From Polyangiaceae bacterium (GTDB lineage Bacteria > Myxococcota_A > Polyangia > Polyangiales > Polyangiaceae), in the NCBI GenBank assembly GCA_015075635.1, contig JABTUA010000001.1, positions 3,162,001 through 3,226,000 of the forward strand: a stretch of DNA of 64,000 nt, given 5' to 3'. Position 1 is the first letter of the stretch; every line of letters starts with the position of its first letter. This document shows positions 34,095-44,857 of the stretch, one piece after another. The position numbers were made by a program, and so were the translations under genes. The notes under the pieces were generated by a model, which was not told the DNA's origin, ran no database searches, and saw only the letters and a program-made list of their open reading frames with translations.

Positions 34095-34103
34095 CCGGAG
34101 AAC

Positions 34104-34140
34104 ATTACACGTTACGACGCAACATGTCTAGCCATGTAAT
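34104..34140 (-). promoter_or_regulatory. A/T-rich inverted repeat ATTACA...TGTAAT upstream of the PaaX-like gene
   Basis: Arms ATTACA (34104-34109) and TGTAAT (34135-34140) flank a 25-bp centre that is much A/T-richer than its surroundings. It covers the whole 47-bp space between the convergent-side DUF2339 stop (34142) and the PaaX start (34094). Candidate promoter plus autoregulatory operator. Confidence 0.45.
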
Positions 34141-34141
34141 A

Positions 34142-36031
34142 TCAGCCGGCGCCCGGCCGAAAGCGCAGGCGCGGCGCGAAGATCGACGCCGCCCCGAACA
34201 GCCCGAGGGCTGCGAACAGGGTCAGCGCGCGTCCGTTCGGAAAGTCCTGCAAGAGGAGCTTCACCGCACCCACGCCCAGCACCGGGTAGACCAGGTACTG
34301 GGCCTCCCGAAGGCGCGGCAGGCGCGAGGCGGCGGCGAGGCCCAGGGCCGACGCTGCCAAGATCGCCGTGCGCAGCGCGGCGACGCGGCCGACGTCGGCG
34401 TTCGCACCGACGCCGCCCCCGAGGGGGCCCACCAGGACCACCATCGCCACGCAGCCGAGGCCCGCCACCGAGACGGCGAGCGCCAGGGTCCTGGCCGCCT
34501 TGCTCGCCCAGAGAGAGCGCGCGCGACCTGCCTCGATGGGAGCGAGGAACGCGAACAGCGCTACGCCGAGCGCCGCCAGGCAGGACAGATCGAGGGCGCC
34601 GATGCCCTCCCGCGGGCTCGACCAGAACGCGGCCCACACCGTCGCGAGCAGACCCGATCCCAGCGCCGCGGCGAACGCGCACACCGCGGCGTGCAGCGGC
34701 AGCGCAGCGTGCCTGTCCCGGGCGCCCAGCACCGCGAGGAGCACCCCGATGCCGGCCCAGGCGAAGCCGGGCTCGGCCAGCAAGAGCCAGCTGCCCACGA
34801 GCACGCCGACCAGGGCGTAGCTGGTGTTGAACCATGCCTCGACGGCGTCGCGCCCCGGCACGACGAAGAGGAAATACGCGACTGCATAAGCGACGGCGCC
34901 GACCGCGAGGCTCGCCACCCCGAGCGTGATCACCGGCGCCCCGGGGGCGAGCCGCGCCAGGAGCACGGCGCCGAGGTAGCCCACGACGAGGACCGCGCCG
35001 GCCTGAAGGCGCTCGAAGGTCGAGAGCCGGCGCTTCTTCAGTTGAGCGCGCAGGCTGAAGAACAGCATGTAGGCGCCGAACAGCGAGAGCTGGACCAGCG
35101 TCGCCTCGAAGCGGTACGAGCCGCTGACCATCTGCGAAAACGTGAAGATCAGCAGCGCCAGATCGGCCACCGCGGCTCCGAGCACACGCAGCACCGACCA
35201 GCCCCGGGACTCCGTCACCGCGTCGAGAGCGACGCCCAGGCCCACGACCAAAAGCACGAACGGCACGGGCCGGCCGGTCTGAAGCACGGTGCCCCCGATC
35301 GTGAACACCATCAGCACCAGCACCGACCACGCGACGAGCGCCAGCTTGCGCCGCCACGCGACGAAGAGCGCAGCGGCGGCCGCGGCCGCGAACGCCAGCG
35401 CGGAGGTGACGGGCGACAGGACCTCGAAACGCACGGTGACCTCGCCGAGCAGAGGGAACGCGGTCAGCGCGAAGCTCACGCCGTAGAAGGCAGCGGACAC
35501 CGACGGCTCCTGACGTGCCTGGCGATGGGCCAGGAAGAGCCAGATGCCGGCATAGACCAGGCCGAAGAGCGCCCCCGTGGCCGGCAGCAGCGTGCCGCGC
35601 TCGGTCAGGTCGCGCAGCAGGTAGCCGCCGCCCAGGATCAAGAGCGTGCGACCACCGATGCCAGCCACCTGGGGCAACACTTCGCCCAGGGTCGGCCCGG
35701 GCTCGAGCGGCGGCTCGTGGCGCAGCTCCTCCGCCGCCGGGGGCTCGGCGACCCGCGCTCCGTGGGGCGCCTCCAGCGCCTCGAGCCGGGCCTGCATGCG
35801 GGCCAGACTCTCGCCGAGCTCGTCGACCCGCGCCTCCAGCCGCTTCACTCGATCATCGGGCTCCGGAATGCGAGCCAGGGCGTCGGCGTCCCCTGCCTCC
35901 GCTTGCCGAGCGCGCTCCGCCACCACGTAGTTCCCCGAAACCAGGCCTGCAACCGGCGCGCCACGCGCAATTCTCGCAAAGGCGTGGTTCGGATCACGCA
36001 AGACGTACGTCTTGCGCTCGGCCGCGCGCAC
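34142..36031 (-). CDS. DUF2339-type polytopic membrane protein
   Basis: 629 aa. A soluble, coiled-coil-like N-terminus ('KRLEARVDELGESLARMQAR', about 65-95) is followed by at least 16 hydrophobic segments, for example 'LVYAGIWLFLAHR' and 'LGVGAVKLLLQD'. The closing 'KLLLQDF...ALTLFAALGLF' and the coiled-coil plus many-TM layout are features of the DUF2339 family, whose function is unknown. No start signal is obvious; the given ATG leaves 9 bp to the ammonia-lyase gene, so they may be co-transcribed. Confidence 0.65.
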   Translation of the reverse strand: MRAAERKTYVLRDPNHAFARIARGAPVAGLVSGNYVVAERARQAEAGDADALARIPEPDDRVKRLEARVDELGESLARMQARLEALEAPHGARVAEPPAAEELRHEPPLEPGPTLGEVLPQVAGIGGRTLLILGGGYLLRDLTERGTLLPATGALFGLVYAGIWLFLAHRQARQEPSVSAAFYGVSFALTAFPLLGEVTVRFEVLSPVTSALAFAAAAAAALFVAWRRKLALVAWSVLVLMVFTIGGTVLQTGRPVPFVLLVVGLGVALDAVTESRGWSVLRVLGAAVADLALLIFTFSQMVSGSYRFEATLVQLSLFGAYMLFFSLRAQLKKRRLSTFERLQAGAVLVVGYLGAVLLARLAPGAPVITLGVASLAVGAVAYAVAYFLFVVPGRDAVEAWFNTSYALVGVLVGSWLLLAEPGFAWAGIGVLLAVLGARDRHAALPLHAAVCAFAAALGSGLLATVWAAFWSSPREGIGALDLSCLAALGVALFAFLAPIEAGRARSLWASKAARTLALAVSVAGLGCVAMVVLVGPLGGGVGANADVGRVAALRTAILAASALGLAAASRLPRLREAQYLVYPVLGVGAVKLLLQDFPNGRALTLFAALGLFGAASIFAPRLRFRPGAG

Positions 36032-36040
36032 GAGCTGCGC

Positions 36041-37598
36041 TCAGGCCAGCCCGTTCACCGCGCCGCTGACCTGCCGGGAGAGGGACCCGTCTCGGATCAG
36101 CTCCGCCACCGCCTCGATGTCGCGGTAGAGCGGCCGGTCGTCGTCGAGCGCCGGCACCCGCGCGCGCACCGCGGCGTGCGCGGCCTCCACCCCCTGGCCG
36201 CCCGAGAGCGGCTTGCGCTGCTCCAGGCCCTGCGCCGCGGTCAAGAGCTCGATGGCCAGACAGCGCCGCACGTTCTCCACCACCTGCTCGAGCTTGCGCG
36301 CGCTGATGCTGCCCATGCTCACGTGGTCCTCCTTGCCCGCGCTCGACGGGATCGAGTCCACGCTGGCGGGGTGGCAGAGCACCTTGTTCTCGCTGACCAG
36401 GGAAGCGCTGGCGACCTGCGCGATCATGAAGCCGCTCTCCAGGCCGCTGTTCTTGGCGAGGAAAGGCGTGAGCCCGCTGGAGAGCGCCGGGTTCACCAGC
36501 TGCTCGACGCGGCGCTCGCTGATGTTGCCGAGCTCCGCCAGGGCGATGGCCGCCAGATCGAGCGCGTAGGCCACGGGCTGACCGTGGAAATTGCCGCCGC
36601 TCACGACCTCGGCGCTGCCGTCTGGCTCCACGAACACGCTGGGGTTGTCGGTCGCGCTGTTGATCTCGCGCTCCAGCACCTCTCTGGCCCAACCGAGCGC
36701 GTCGCGAGAGGCGCCGTGGACCTGCGGCATGCAACGCAGCGAATACGGGTCCTGCACCTTGTTGCAGTCGTGATGGCTCTCCATGATGGCGCTCTCGGAG
36801 AGCAGCTTGCGCAGGTTCTCCGCGACTTTCGCCTGGCCCGGGTGGGGGCGCAACTTCATCAGCCGATCTTGGAACGGCCGCGCCGAGCCCTTCAGCGCGT
36901 CCAAGCTCATGGCGCCGGCGATGTCAGCCACTCGGAGCAACTCGGTGGCGTCGCAGAGGGCGAGCACGCCGTACGCGGTCATGTACTGAGTGCCGTTGAT
37001 CAGCGCGAGGCCCTCCTTCGCCTCGAGCTCGAGCGGGACGAGCCCGGCCCGCCGGAGCGCCTCACCTCCATCGCACAGCTCCCCGTCCACGCGCGCCTCG
37101 CCTTCGCCGATCATCGCCAGCGCCAGGTGTGCCAGCGGCGCCAGATCCCCTGAGGCACCGACGGAGCCTTGGGCAGGCACGCGCGGCACGACGTTCCGTT
37201 CGAGCATCTGGCACAACAGCTCGATCACCTCGACGCGGACGCCGGAGTGACCGAGGGCCAAGGTCTGGGCGCGCAAGAGCATCATGCCCCGCACCGCCGC
37301 CTCTGGCATGTCGGGCCCGACGCCGGTCGAGTGGCTGCGCACCAGGTTCTTCTGCAGGCGCCGGACCTCGGAGGCGCTGATGCGCGTCTCGGCGAGCGCG
37401 CCGAAGCCGGTGTTCACGCCGTACGCGCGCGGCGCCGAGTCTCCGGCCCCGCCACCTGCTCGATGGCATGGCGCGCGCGCTGGACCTTCTCCCGGGCCCC
37501 GCCTCGAGCACGACCCGCCGACGCCGCCGCGCCACGTCTTCGAGGTCGGCGGGACAAAGCCAGGTCCCCAAGCGAACCGGTTCGGCGTCGGTCTTCAC
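36041..37598 (-). pseudogene. hutH: Histidine ammonia-lyase (HutH), two frameshifts near the N-terminus
   Basis: About 519 codons from GTG 37598. The MIO-forming Ala-Ser-Gly is in '[14 protein letters not shown]'. '[11 protein letters not shown]' carries the Ser-His selectivity pair of histidine ammonia-lyases (Tyr and Phe lyases have His-Leu or Phe-Leu). '[20 protein letters not shown]' and 'NSATDNP' are further lyase blocks. The first 70 codons are spread over three frames, with breaks near 37510 and 37450; each one-base change restores family-like text, so sequence error is likely. No hutU, hutI or hutF is adjacent. Confidence 0.8.
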
Positions 37599-37604
37599 GC
37601 GGCC

Positions 37605-37612
37605 TGTATAAT
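37605..37612. promoter_or_regulatory. Overlapping divergent -10 boxes TGTATAAT
   Basis: On the plus strand TATAAT (37607-37612) is a perfect -10 hexamer 14 bases before the TTG at 37627. On the minus strand TATACA (37610-37605) stands 6 bases before the GTG of hutH at 37598. The two promoters share four bases, so transcription of hutH and the outer-membrane protein gene is probably mutually exclusive or jointly controlled. Confidence 0.5.
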
Positions 37613-37626
37613 CGCGCGGAAACCCC

Positions 37627-39387
37627 TTGTCCCGCCCTCCCGCTGGCCCCTATCCTCGCCGGCCAGTGGGCCGCCGGAACTCGATTGGGATTCTCTGGGC
37701 TGTGCGGGGGCGGCGCGGCCGCGTCCGCGCTTTTGTTCACCTGCCACGCGCTGGCGCAGCCGGAGGCGCCACCGGCGCCACCCGGCGCCGTTGCGCCGGA
37801 GGCGCCAGCCGCCGCGGAAGCCACCGTGCCGCCGCCGCCGCCGCCGTCGGACGAAGCCGCGGGCACGGAGTTCAAGCCGCGCTTCGTGCTGGAGACCGGG
37901 CGCACCGAGGTGAAGCCGCCGGATCGAGCAGCTGCGCGTGCAGCTCCACGGCGAGTACCAGGTGCGCGCCTCGCTGCTGTCGGATCTGCCGCTGCGCCAG
38001 TTCGGCACCGACGCGAGCACGAACGCGCTGGGCCAGACCGCGCGCCCTACCACTGGCTCCGCCTCACGCCGCGGGTGTCTTATCGCGACAACCTCACCCT
38101 GATCGGTCAGCTCGACGTCCCGCGCGGGTTCTTCGGCGGGCAGGAGACCCGCCACGTCGAAGCGGCGGAGCGGCCCTACGACGATCGACAGCCCCTCGGC
38201 ATCGAGCCGCGCTGGCTGTACCTGGAGTACCTGTCGCCCATCGGCTTGTTCCGCGTCGGACAGCAGCCGTCGCACTGGGGCATGGGCATCCTGGCCAACG
38301 ACGGTGACCACCCCACCCTGTTCGGCGACTACTACGGCGGGTCCATCGCCGAGCGCATCGCGTTCGCCACCAAGCCCGCCGGCAAGGACTCGCCCTTCAC
38401 CGTCGCCATCGCCGGCGACCTGGTGTTCAAGGACGCGACGGCGGATCTGACCGACGACGACCGGGCCTTCCAGGGGTTTTGGCGGCGTTCTACGCCGACA
38501 AGCACGAGAACATGATCGGCTTCTACGGCGTGTACCGCCACCAGCGGCGCACCCGCGAGACGCTGCCCGGCCGCGAGTTCGACGAGACCATCGGCGTCTG
38601 GGTGTTCGACTCGTCCGGCAAGTTCAACGCCAAGATCCCCGGCTCCAGCGGGCACGTGTTCGGCGAGTACGAGGTGGCGTACCTGCTCGGCGACACCAGC
38701 TACTACCGGACCGTCAACCAGACGCGCAACAACGAGCGCGAGGACATCCGCGCGCTCGGCGCGCGGCGCGCCTCGGCGCCGCCACCACGGCGGGCAGCGG
38801 TGACCAGCGCTGGGGCGACTTCGTGGCGACGCTGGGTGGGGCTGGGCGCAAGGCGACGCGAACCCCAACGACGGAGTCACGCACCGCTTCCGTTTCGATC
38901 CGAACCACAACGTCGGGCTCATCCTGTTCGACGAGGTGCTGGCCTGGAAAACCGCGCGCGCCGCGAGCATCGCGGCCGATCCGGGGTTGACCGGGCGTCC
39001 CCCGCCGGCTCCGAGCTCCTGCCGTCGAACGGCGGAGTGTTCGGCGCCACCTACCTGAACCCGACCGTGGTTTGGCGGCCCACCCGCCCGCTCGACCTCA
39101 AGCTGGGCGCGGTGATCGCCCAGACCACGGCGGACTTCGTCGATCCGGTCCAGGTCGCGACGACCGGTCGCTTCCGCAACTACGACGGCGGCGACCCGAA
39201 GAGCCACGATCTGGGCGTCGAGCTCGACGTGGGCGCCGAGTACCGGCTCGCGCTCGACTACGACATGACGCTCGCGCTGGGCGCCCAGGGCGGCGTCCTC
39301 TTCCCGGCAACGCCTTCGCGGATCAGGGCAGGAAACAAGCTCGACAACCAGTACCTGGGCGTTTTCCGCCTCGGGCTTCAATATTGA
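37627..39387 (+). pseudogene. Outer-membrane beta-barrel protein (alginate-export-like), several frameshifts
   Basis: A signal region 'GGGAAASALLFTCHALAQ' leads to a Pro/Ala-rich linker and then alternating beta-strand text: 'YHWLRLTPRVSYRDNLTLIG', 'EPRWLYLEYLSPIGLFRVGQ', 'QPSHWGMGILANDGD', and later 'FDPNHNVGLILFDEVLAWK' and the final 'YLGVFRLGLQY' ending in aromatic Tyr as barrels do. Breaks fall near 37690, 37920, 38485 and between 38770 and 39000. The start is uncertain: TTG 37627 fits the -10 box. Likely a porin or exporter; the substrate is not predictable. It is directly followed by the large hydrolase gene. Confidence 0.6.
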
Positions 39388-39401
39388 GGGAAGGGCGGAC
39401 C

Positions 39402-42400
39402 ATGAAGAAGCTCGGCTCCACGATTAGTCTCGCACTCTGCTTCGGCGCGCTCGGCTGCAGCGTCGACGGGATCCCCGACGGCCTCGGCAGGACTCCCGAC
39501 GGCTCCGGCTCCACCGTGAAGTGGGACCTCTACCACAAGCCCCTGCCGGAGATCCCTTCCCCAACGACCAGGCGATGTGGCCGGATCCCACCAGCCGCAC
39601 CGGCATGCGCGTCAACGCCAGCACCGTCGCGCCGACGAGCATCGAGGAGACGGCGCGCAAGAAGTTCGACCAGCTCGAGGGCTTCGGCACATACGCGCCG
39701 ATCACCGTCGGGTTCGCCAAGCGCAAGGACAACCCGGCGCAGCCCGCGGTCGACCTCGCGAACCTGATGAAGCGCCATCAGGGCGACGACTACGAGCTCG
39801 CGAACGACACCATCTACGTTGTCAACCTGGACACCGGCGTCCCGGCCATCCTGGACCTGGGCGAGGGCTCGTTCCAGTACGTGGTGCGCGAGAAGCACAA
39901 GTACTGGCGCAACGACACGCGGCGGCTCGAGCAGAACCTGATGTGGGACACCGCGGACGAGACCATCGACCCGACCACGGGCAAGCGCCGGCCCACGGCG
40001 CTGGTGGGCGGCGTGCCGAGCTACAAGCCGGAGTGGGACACCGACTTCGACGGCGTGCTCGACCTGCCGAACCTGAAGAACCCCGACGGCTGCCCCACCC
40101 AGGTGGACGTGGAGCTCGGCAAGGTCAGCGAGCGCGACCGCGATCGCTGCGTGACCGACAACCTGCTGACCTTCTACGAGCGCGAGACGGACACGCTGAT
40201 CATGCGGCCGCTCGTGCCGCTCATGGAGAAGACGCAGTACGCGGTGGTGATCACCGACCGCATGCTCGACTGCGGCAAGGATCCGAGCAAGTGCGCCGCG
40301 GGCGATCCGGTGCGCTCGCCCTTCGACTTCGTCTACCACCCGGCTCAGGAAGAAGCGATGGCGCGCCTGAAGGCGCACCTGTCGAACAAGGAGCTGTCCA
40401 GCTACTACGGCGACATCGGCGGCACCGGCTTCGAGCACGTGGCGTTCGCCTGGACCTTCACCACGCAGCCGGTGCAGGAGGACCTGCGGCTGATCCGCGA
40501 CGGCCTTTACGGCAAGGGCCCGCTGGCGCGCATCGGCAAGGAGTTCCCCGCGAACACCCAGCTGGCCCGCGCGGCCGGCAAGGTCGATCTCGAAGCGCTC
40601 GCCGACGGCACCGAGGAGCCCGCCGGCTGGGAGACCCAGGGCAAGTGCAAGGACACGGTGAAGAACTTCCACATCGTGAAGTTCGACGTGGTCAAAGAGA
40701 CGCTGCACGAGCTGGCCAAGCAGGGCTTCGGCTTCGACGGGCCGACGCTCGAGACCCTGATCGCGTCCTTCGACTCCATCAGCCACATCGCCATCGGCGA
40801 GTTCGACAGCCCGTTCTTCATCACCGGCGGCCCCAAGGGGAAGGACCCGAACGCCTCGTTCGACATGGACTTCCGCACCGGCAAGGGACAGCTCTTCCGC
40901 GACAAGGTGCAGTACTTGATCGTCGTGCCCAAGAACACGACGAAGCACCACCAGCCCTTCCCAGTGGCCTACTACGGCCACGGCTACACCTCGAGCTCGC
41001 TCGAGGTGCTGGGCTTCGCCGGGCACCTGGCCACTCAGGGCATCGCGTCGGTGGGCATGAACGCCACCTTCCACGGCCTGGAGATGGGCGAGACGGAGCT
41101 GCAGCTCGCGCGCAACCTGTTCAAGACCGCCTGCGAGGGCCCGTTCGCCAGCGCCCTGCTCACCGGCCGGGCCCGCGACCTGGACGGCGACGGCACCGCC
41201 GACTCCGGCGGCGACTACTGGACGAGCTACCTCTTCCACACCCGGGACGTGGTGCGGCAGAGCGCCGTCGATCTGTTGCAGATGTTCCGCGTCTTCAAGG
41301 GCTTCGACGGCGAGCGCCTGGCCGTTCACACCAAGGACCCGGTCAGCGGCCGGCTGATGCAGGACTACAACGGCAACGGCGAGCCCGACGACTTGGCCGG
41401 CGACTTCGACGGCGACGGCACCCCGGACATCGGCGGGCCCAACTCCGAGTTCTACGCCTGGGGGCAGTCCCTGGGCGGCATCCTGGCGCCCTTCGTGGCG
41501 GCGCTGGATCCGAACGTGGTCGCCTCCGCGCCCACCGCTGGCGCCGGCGGCCTGCTCGACGTGGGCGCGCGCACCTTCCAGGGCGGCGCCTTCGAGGGCA
41601 TCTACCTCCGGAACTTCGGGCCCCTGGTCGTGGGCATCCCCGCCAAGGAGTTCTACGACGCGAACAAGCAGAAGGAGACCAAGTGCGGCGAGGCGCAGGT
41701 CTCGCTGCGCTTCGTGCTGATCGACGTGAACGACGACCGCGAGGTCGAGTTCGGTTGCGTGGACAAGACCGCGTACACGAAGGCCGGGGCACCGTGATGG
41801 TGTCGAACGGCAAAACGGCGAGGTGCGCTGCGCCCGAGTCGACACCGAAGGTCGTTTCCGCATCGGCATCCCCTCCAGCATCGGCGACAAGCTGGAGGTG
41901 CAGCTCTACGACCAGCCGGACGTGGTGGACAGCTACGATCCGGAGAAAGGTTGCAACATCACGGTCGACGACAGCCACCGGGTCGAGCTGATCAACAAGT
42001 GGGGCGAAGGCGTGATCCCCGACGGCGGCAAGGATCCGGTGACGGGCGAGGTGGTGTGCCAGAGCGCGGGCGGCTGCTCCAAGTTCCAGAACCAGTACTA
42101 CCCGAAAGACTCGCCGCTCACGGCACCGGCGGAGGGCTTCGGCCACATCCGCCAGACGCCGTCGCTGCGCCGCTTCATGAACCTGGCGTCGAACATCATC
42201 GATCCGGGTGATCCGGTGAACTTCTCGCCGTATTACGCGCTCCGGCCCATGACGGACCCGAACGGCGAGGTGATGCCGCCCAAGGGCATGCTCAACGTGG
42301 TCACCGTCGGCGACATGAACGTGCCGCTGAACTCGGGCATCGCCCTCGGGCGCGTCGCCGGGGCCTTGCCGTTCCTGTTGCCGGACGCCGCCGAGCGCTA

Positions 42401-43109
42401 CCCGGCGTACGCCGACTACGTCACGCCGAGCGCCCTGTACGCGGCGCTGGGCGGGGTCACGCCGAACCGTGCGCTGATCGACGCCCACGTGGTCGAGGGC
42501 GTGAACCGCCTGGCGCGGGCCGAGCCGGCGGACCTCAATTCGTGCCAGCCGAACGAGGTGCCCGTGACGGCCGACGTGGTCTGCCACCCGAACTGCACCG
42601 ACACGGACATGACCGCGTGCCTGAGCGGGCAGTCTTGCGTGAACGGTCGCTGCGTGGCCAACCCCATCAGCAGCGACGACTGCGCCCAGTCGCTCTACGA
42701 CATCGACGTGCTCGACGAGGGCATGAGCCTCTACGGCGAGCGCGAGGCGAGCGTGCCGCTGCGCACCGGCCGCATCTCGATGCCCGCGACGCCCGCCTCG
42801 GTGGACGCGGTGTGGGAGCCGCGCCTGAAGGGCAAGCCCTACGGACCGGACGCCAGCGCCTGGCAGGGCGGGCAGCGCCTGGTGGCGCAGCTCCAGGCCT
42901 ACATCGAGCCCAAGGGCGTGCACGGCTTCGAGCCGGCGAACCCCTGCCAGAACTGGGACTCGGGCCAGTACATGATCAACCTGATCGGTCGCTTCTTCGC
43001 CTCGAGCGGCAGCGCGACCTACTACCTATCGCACCCGTCGAGCCACCAGTGCTTGGCCAAGCCCACCGGCAACGGGTCGTGCTCCTTCGTGCAAGTGCCG
43101 GCCAAGTGA
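39402..43109 (+). pseudogene. Very large secreted alpha/beta-hydrolase-type lipoprotein, two frameshifts
   Basis: About 1235 codons. Lipobox 'ISLALCFGALGC' (Cys18). The first frame runs to near 39560, then 'DPFPNDQAMWPDPTSRTGMR' continues in the next frame to about 41800, then a third frame to the stop. The middle holds 'YYGHGYTSSSLEVLGFAGHL' (oxyanion side) and 'FYAWGQSLGGILAPF' (G-x-S-x-G), plus two DxDGDG loops ('DLDGDGTADSGGD', 'DFDGDGTPDIGG'). The C-terminal third is extra relative to the 734-aa relative at 30073-32277 and contains a Cys-rich 'CHPNCTDTDMTACLSGQSC' segment. Probably a cell-surface esterase/lipase-like protein. Confidence 0.65.
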
Positions 43110-43213
43110 CGCAAGCGCGCCACAGCGCGTGAACGACGCTTCATGGGGCGCGCGGGGCGCGCGGGGATTTTCGAGCCCCCGGCGCGGTACGAGGCTTGCT
43201 CTGCACTTGGCCG

Positions 43214-43748
43214 ATGCGCTGGTCGTCGCTCACCCTCGCGTGCCTGCTCGTCGGGGCTACGGCCCGCGCCGACCCGCGCCCCGTCGATCGCGTGGTCGCG
43301 CGGGTGGACGGCGCGCCCATCCTGCTCTCGGAGCTCCGCCTTGCCGCGCGCCCTCGCCTGGCCCAGCTCGCCGGCCAGCCCGCCTGGCAGCGCGCGCGGG
43401 TGCTCCGCCTCGCCCTGGACGAAGCGCGCGAAGCTGCCATCGCCGGCGCGCTCTTGAGCGCGCGCGCGCGACAGCGCGGTCTGGTCATCGCGGACGCCGA
43501 GGTCGCGGCCGCCCTCGCCCACATCGCAGGAGACCAGAAGCTCGGCGTGGACGAGCTCCTGGCCGTGGCGCGCGCCGCGGGCTTCCCCGCTCCCGCCTAC
43601 CGCGCCGAGCTCCGACGCCAGCTGCTGGAGCAGCGGCTGCTCTTCACCGAGCCGTACGGCCGCGCAGGCAGCCCGCCGAGCGGTGCCGCTCGGAGCGCAT
43701 GGCTCGAGCGGAGACGTGACGAGCTCCTGAGCGAGCTCCGGGGCGCGC
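43214..43748 (+). CDS. SurA N-domain-like periplasmic chaperone, 3' end uncertain
   Basis: Signal peptide 'SLTLACLLVGATARA' then 'PVDRVVARVDGAPILLSELR', the opening of SurA/PpiD N-terminal domains, and a helical body ending 'RAELRRQLLEQRLLFT'. About 178 residues are visible and there is no PPIase (parvulin) domain. The frame runs on without a stop into the next gene, which has its own lipoprotein signal in another frame at 43749; the true stop was probably lost to an indel, since stops occur at 43717 and 43728 in other frames. It would assist outer-membrane protein folding. Confidence 0.55.
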
Positions 43749-44857
43749 ATGCGTCGAGCGCTTCGGTCGCTTCTGATCGCGCTCTTGGCCGCGCCCGGCT
43801 GCGCGCGGCCCGCGGCGGCGCCGAGCGCCGCTCGGCCGAGCGCGTGCGACGCTCCGACCCGGGCCGACACTCCACGATCGAGCTGCCGTCCGAGCCTGAG
43901 TGGGGCGCCCGCGTCAGCGCCGTAGAGCTCCGCGGTACGCGCCGGGTGCCGGAGGCCTTGCTCCGCGCTGCCATCGAGATTCGCGCGGGCGAGACCCTCG
44001 ACGAAGAGCGCGTCGCGGCGGACGTGCGCCGCCTGTACGCGCTGGAGGCGTTCTCGCAAGTGGTCGCCGAGACGGACGCGACGCCCGGTGGAGTGCGCCT
44101 GCGCTTCGTCGTCGAGGAGCGTCGCCTGGTCGGGCGCGTGGACTACCGCGGCATCGGGGCGCTGCCCCTCGGGCGTCACGTGCCCCTCCGCGAGGGTGAG
44201 CTCTTCGATCCGGCGCGGATTCACCGCGCCGCGCAGGGGCTCGAGGACCACTTGGTCGAGAGCGGGCACCTCGACGCGCGCGTGCGGAGCCACCAGCGCC
44301 GTGACACCGAGACAGTGGACGTGTGCTTCGCCGTCGAGGCCGGACCTCGCTACACCCTCGCCGAGCTCGTGCCGGTGGGCAACCACAGCGTGCCGAGCTC
44401 CGAGCTCTCCGCGCTGGTGGACGATCACGACGGCGAGGTCAACCGCCCCGGCGCGCCGTTCCGCCCGGATCTCCTCGGCCCCGCTCGTCTGCGCATCCAG
44501 GCGCTGTACTTCGACCGCGGCTTCTTGGACGTCGCGCTCGGTGAGCCGCGCGTCGTGCGCGACGAGGGCTCGAGGACGCTACGCGTCGAGTGGCCCATCC
44601 AGGAAGGAACGGTCTACCGGCTCGCGCGCGTGACCTTCTCCGGCAAGCTGCGCGGGCCGGAGCAGCGCTATCGCGAGCTGCTCGGTGTCGCGCCGGGGCA
44701 GGTGTTTTCGCGCGCGCGGATCGCAGAGGGGCTCGGGCGCATCCGCGAGCACCACGAGACGCTCGGTCACTCGGCGCAGGCGGTCCCCGAGATCGAGCTC
44801 GATCCGCGCGAAGGGAGCGTGGGCCTGCGCGTGTCGATCGAGGAGCGTGCGCCGTGA
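43749..44857 (+). pseudogene. POTRA-only (BamA-like, no barrel) lipoprotein, one frameshift
   Basis: ATG at 43749 starts 'MRRALRSLLIALLAAPGC', a clean lipoprotein signal; the frame breaks near 43860 and continues in the frame of the upstream gene. From 'EWGARVSAVELRGTRRVPEA' onward about four POTRA repeats are visible, e.g. 'GETLDEERVAADVRRLYALE', 'GELFDPARIHRAAQGLEDHL' and 'RIAEGLGRIREHHETLGHSA'. The protein ends at 'RVSIEERAP' with no 16-strand barrel. A POTRA protein without a barrel, next to a SurA-like and an M48 gene, may be a BAM accessory. The stop overlaps the next start (GTGA). Confidence 0.6.

Noticed and set aside
33899..37153. Open frame of more than 1000 codons on the plus strand across the PaaX, DUF2339 and hutH genes
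   Set aside because: It lies antisense to three recognisable genes; its His/Arg/Ala-rich text has no domain, and long antisense frames are expected at this GC content.
43214..44857. A natural SurA-POTRA fusion protein read from one uninterrupted frame
   Set aside because: A clean lipoprotein signal starts in another frame at 43749, and the linking stretch (about 43750-43880) is low-complexity Arg/Ala text, so two genes joined by an indel are more likely.
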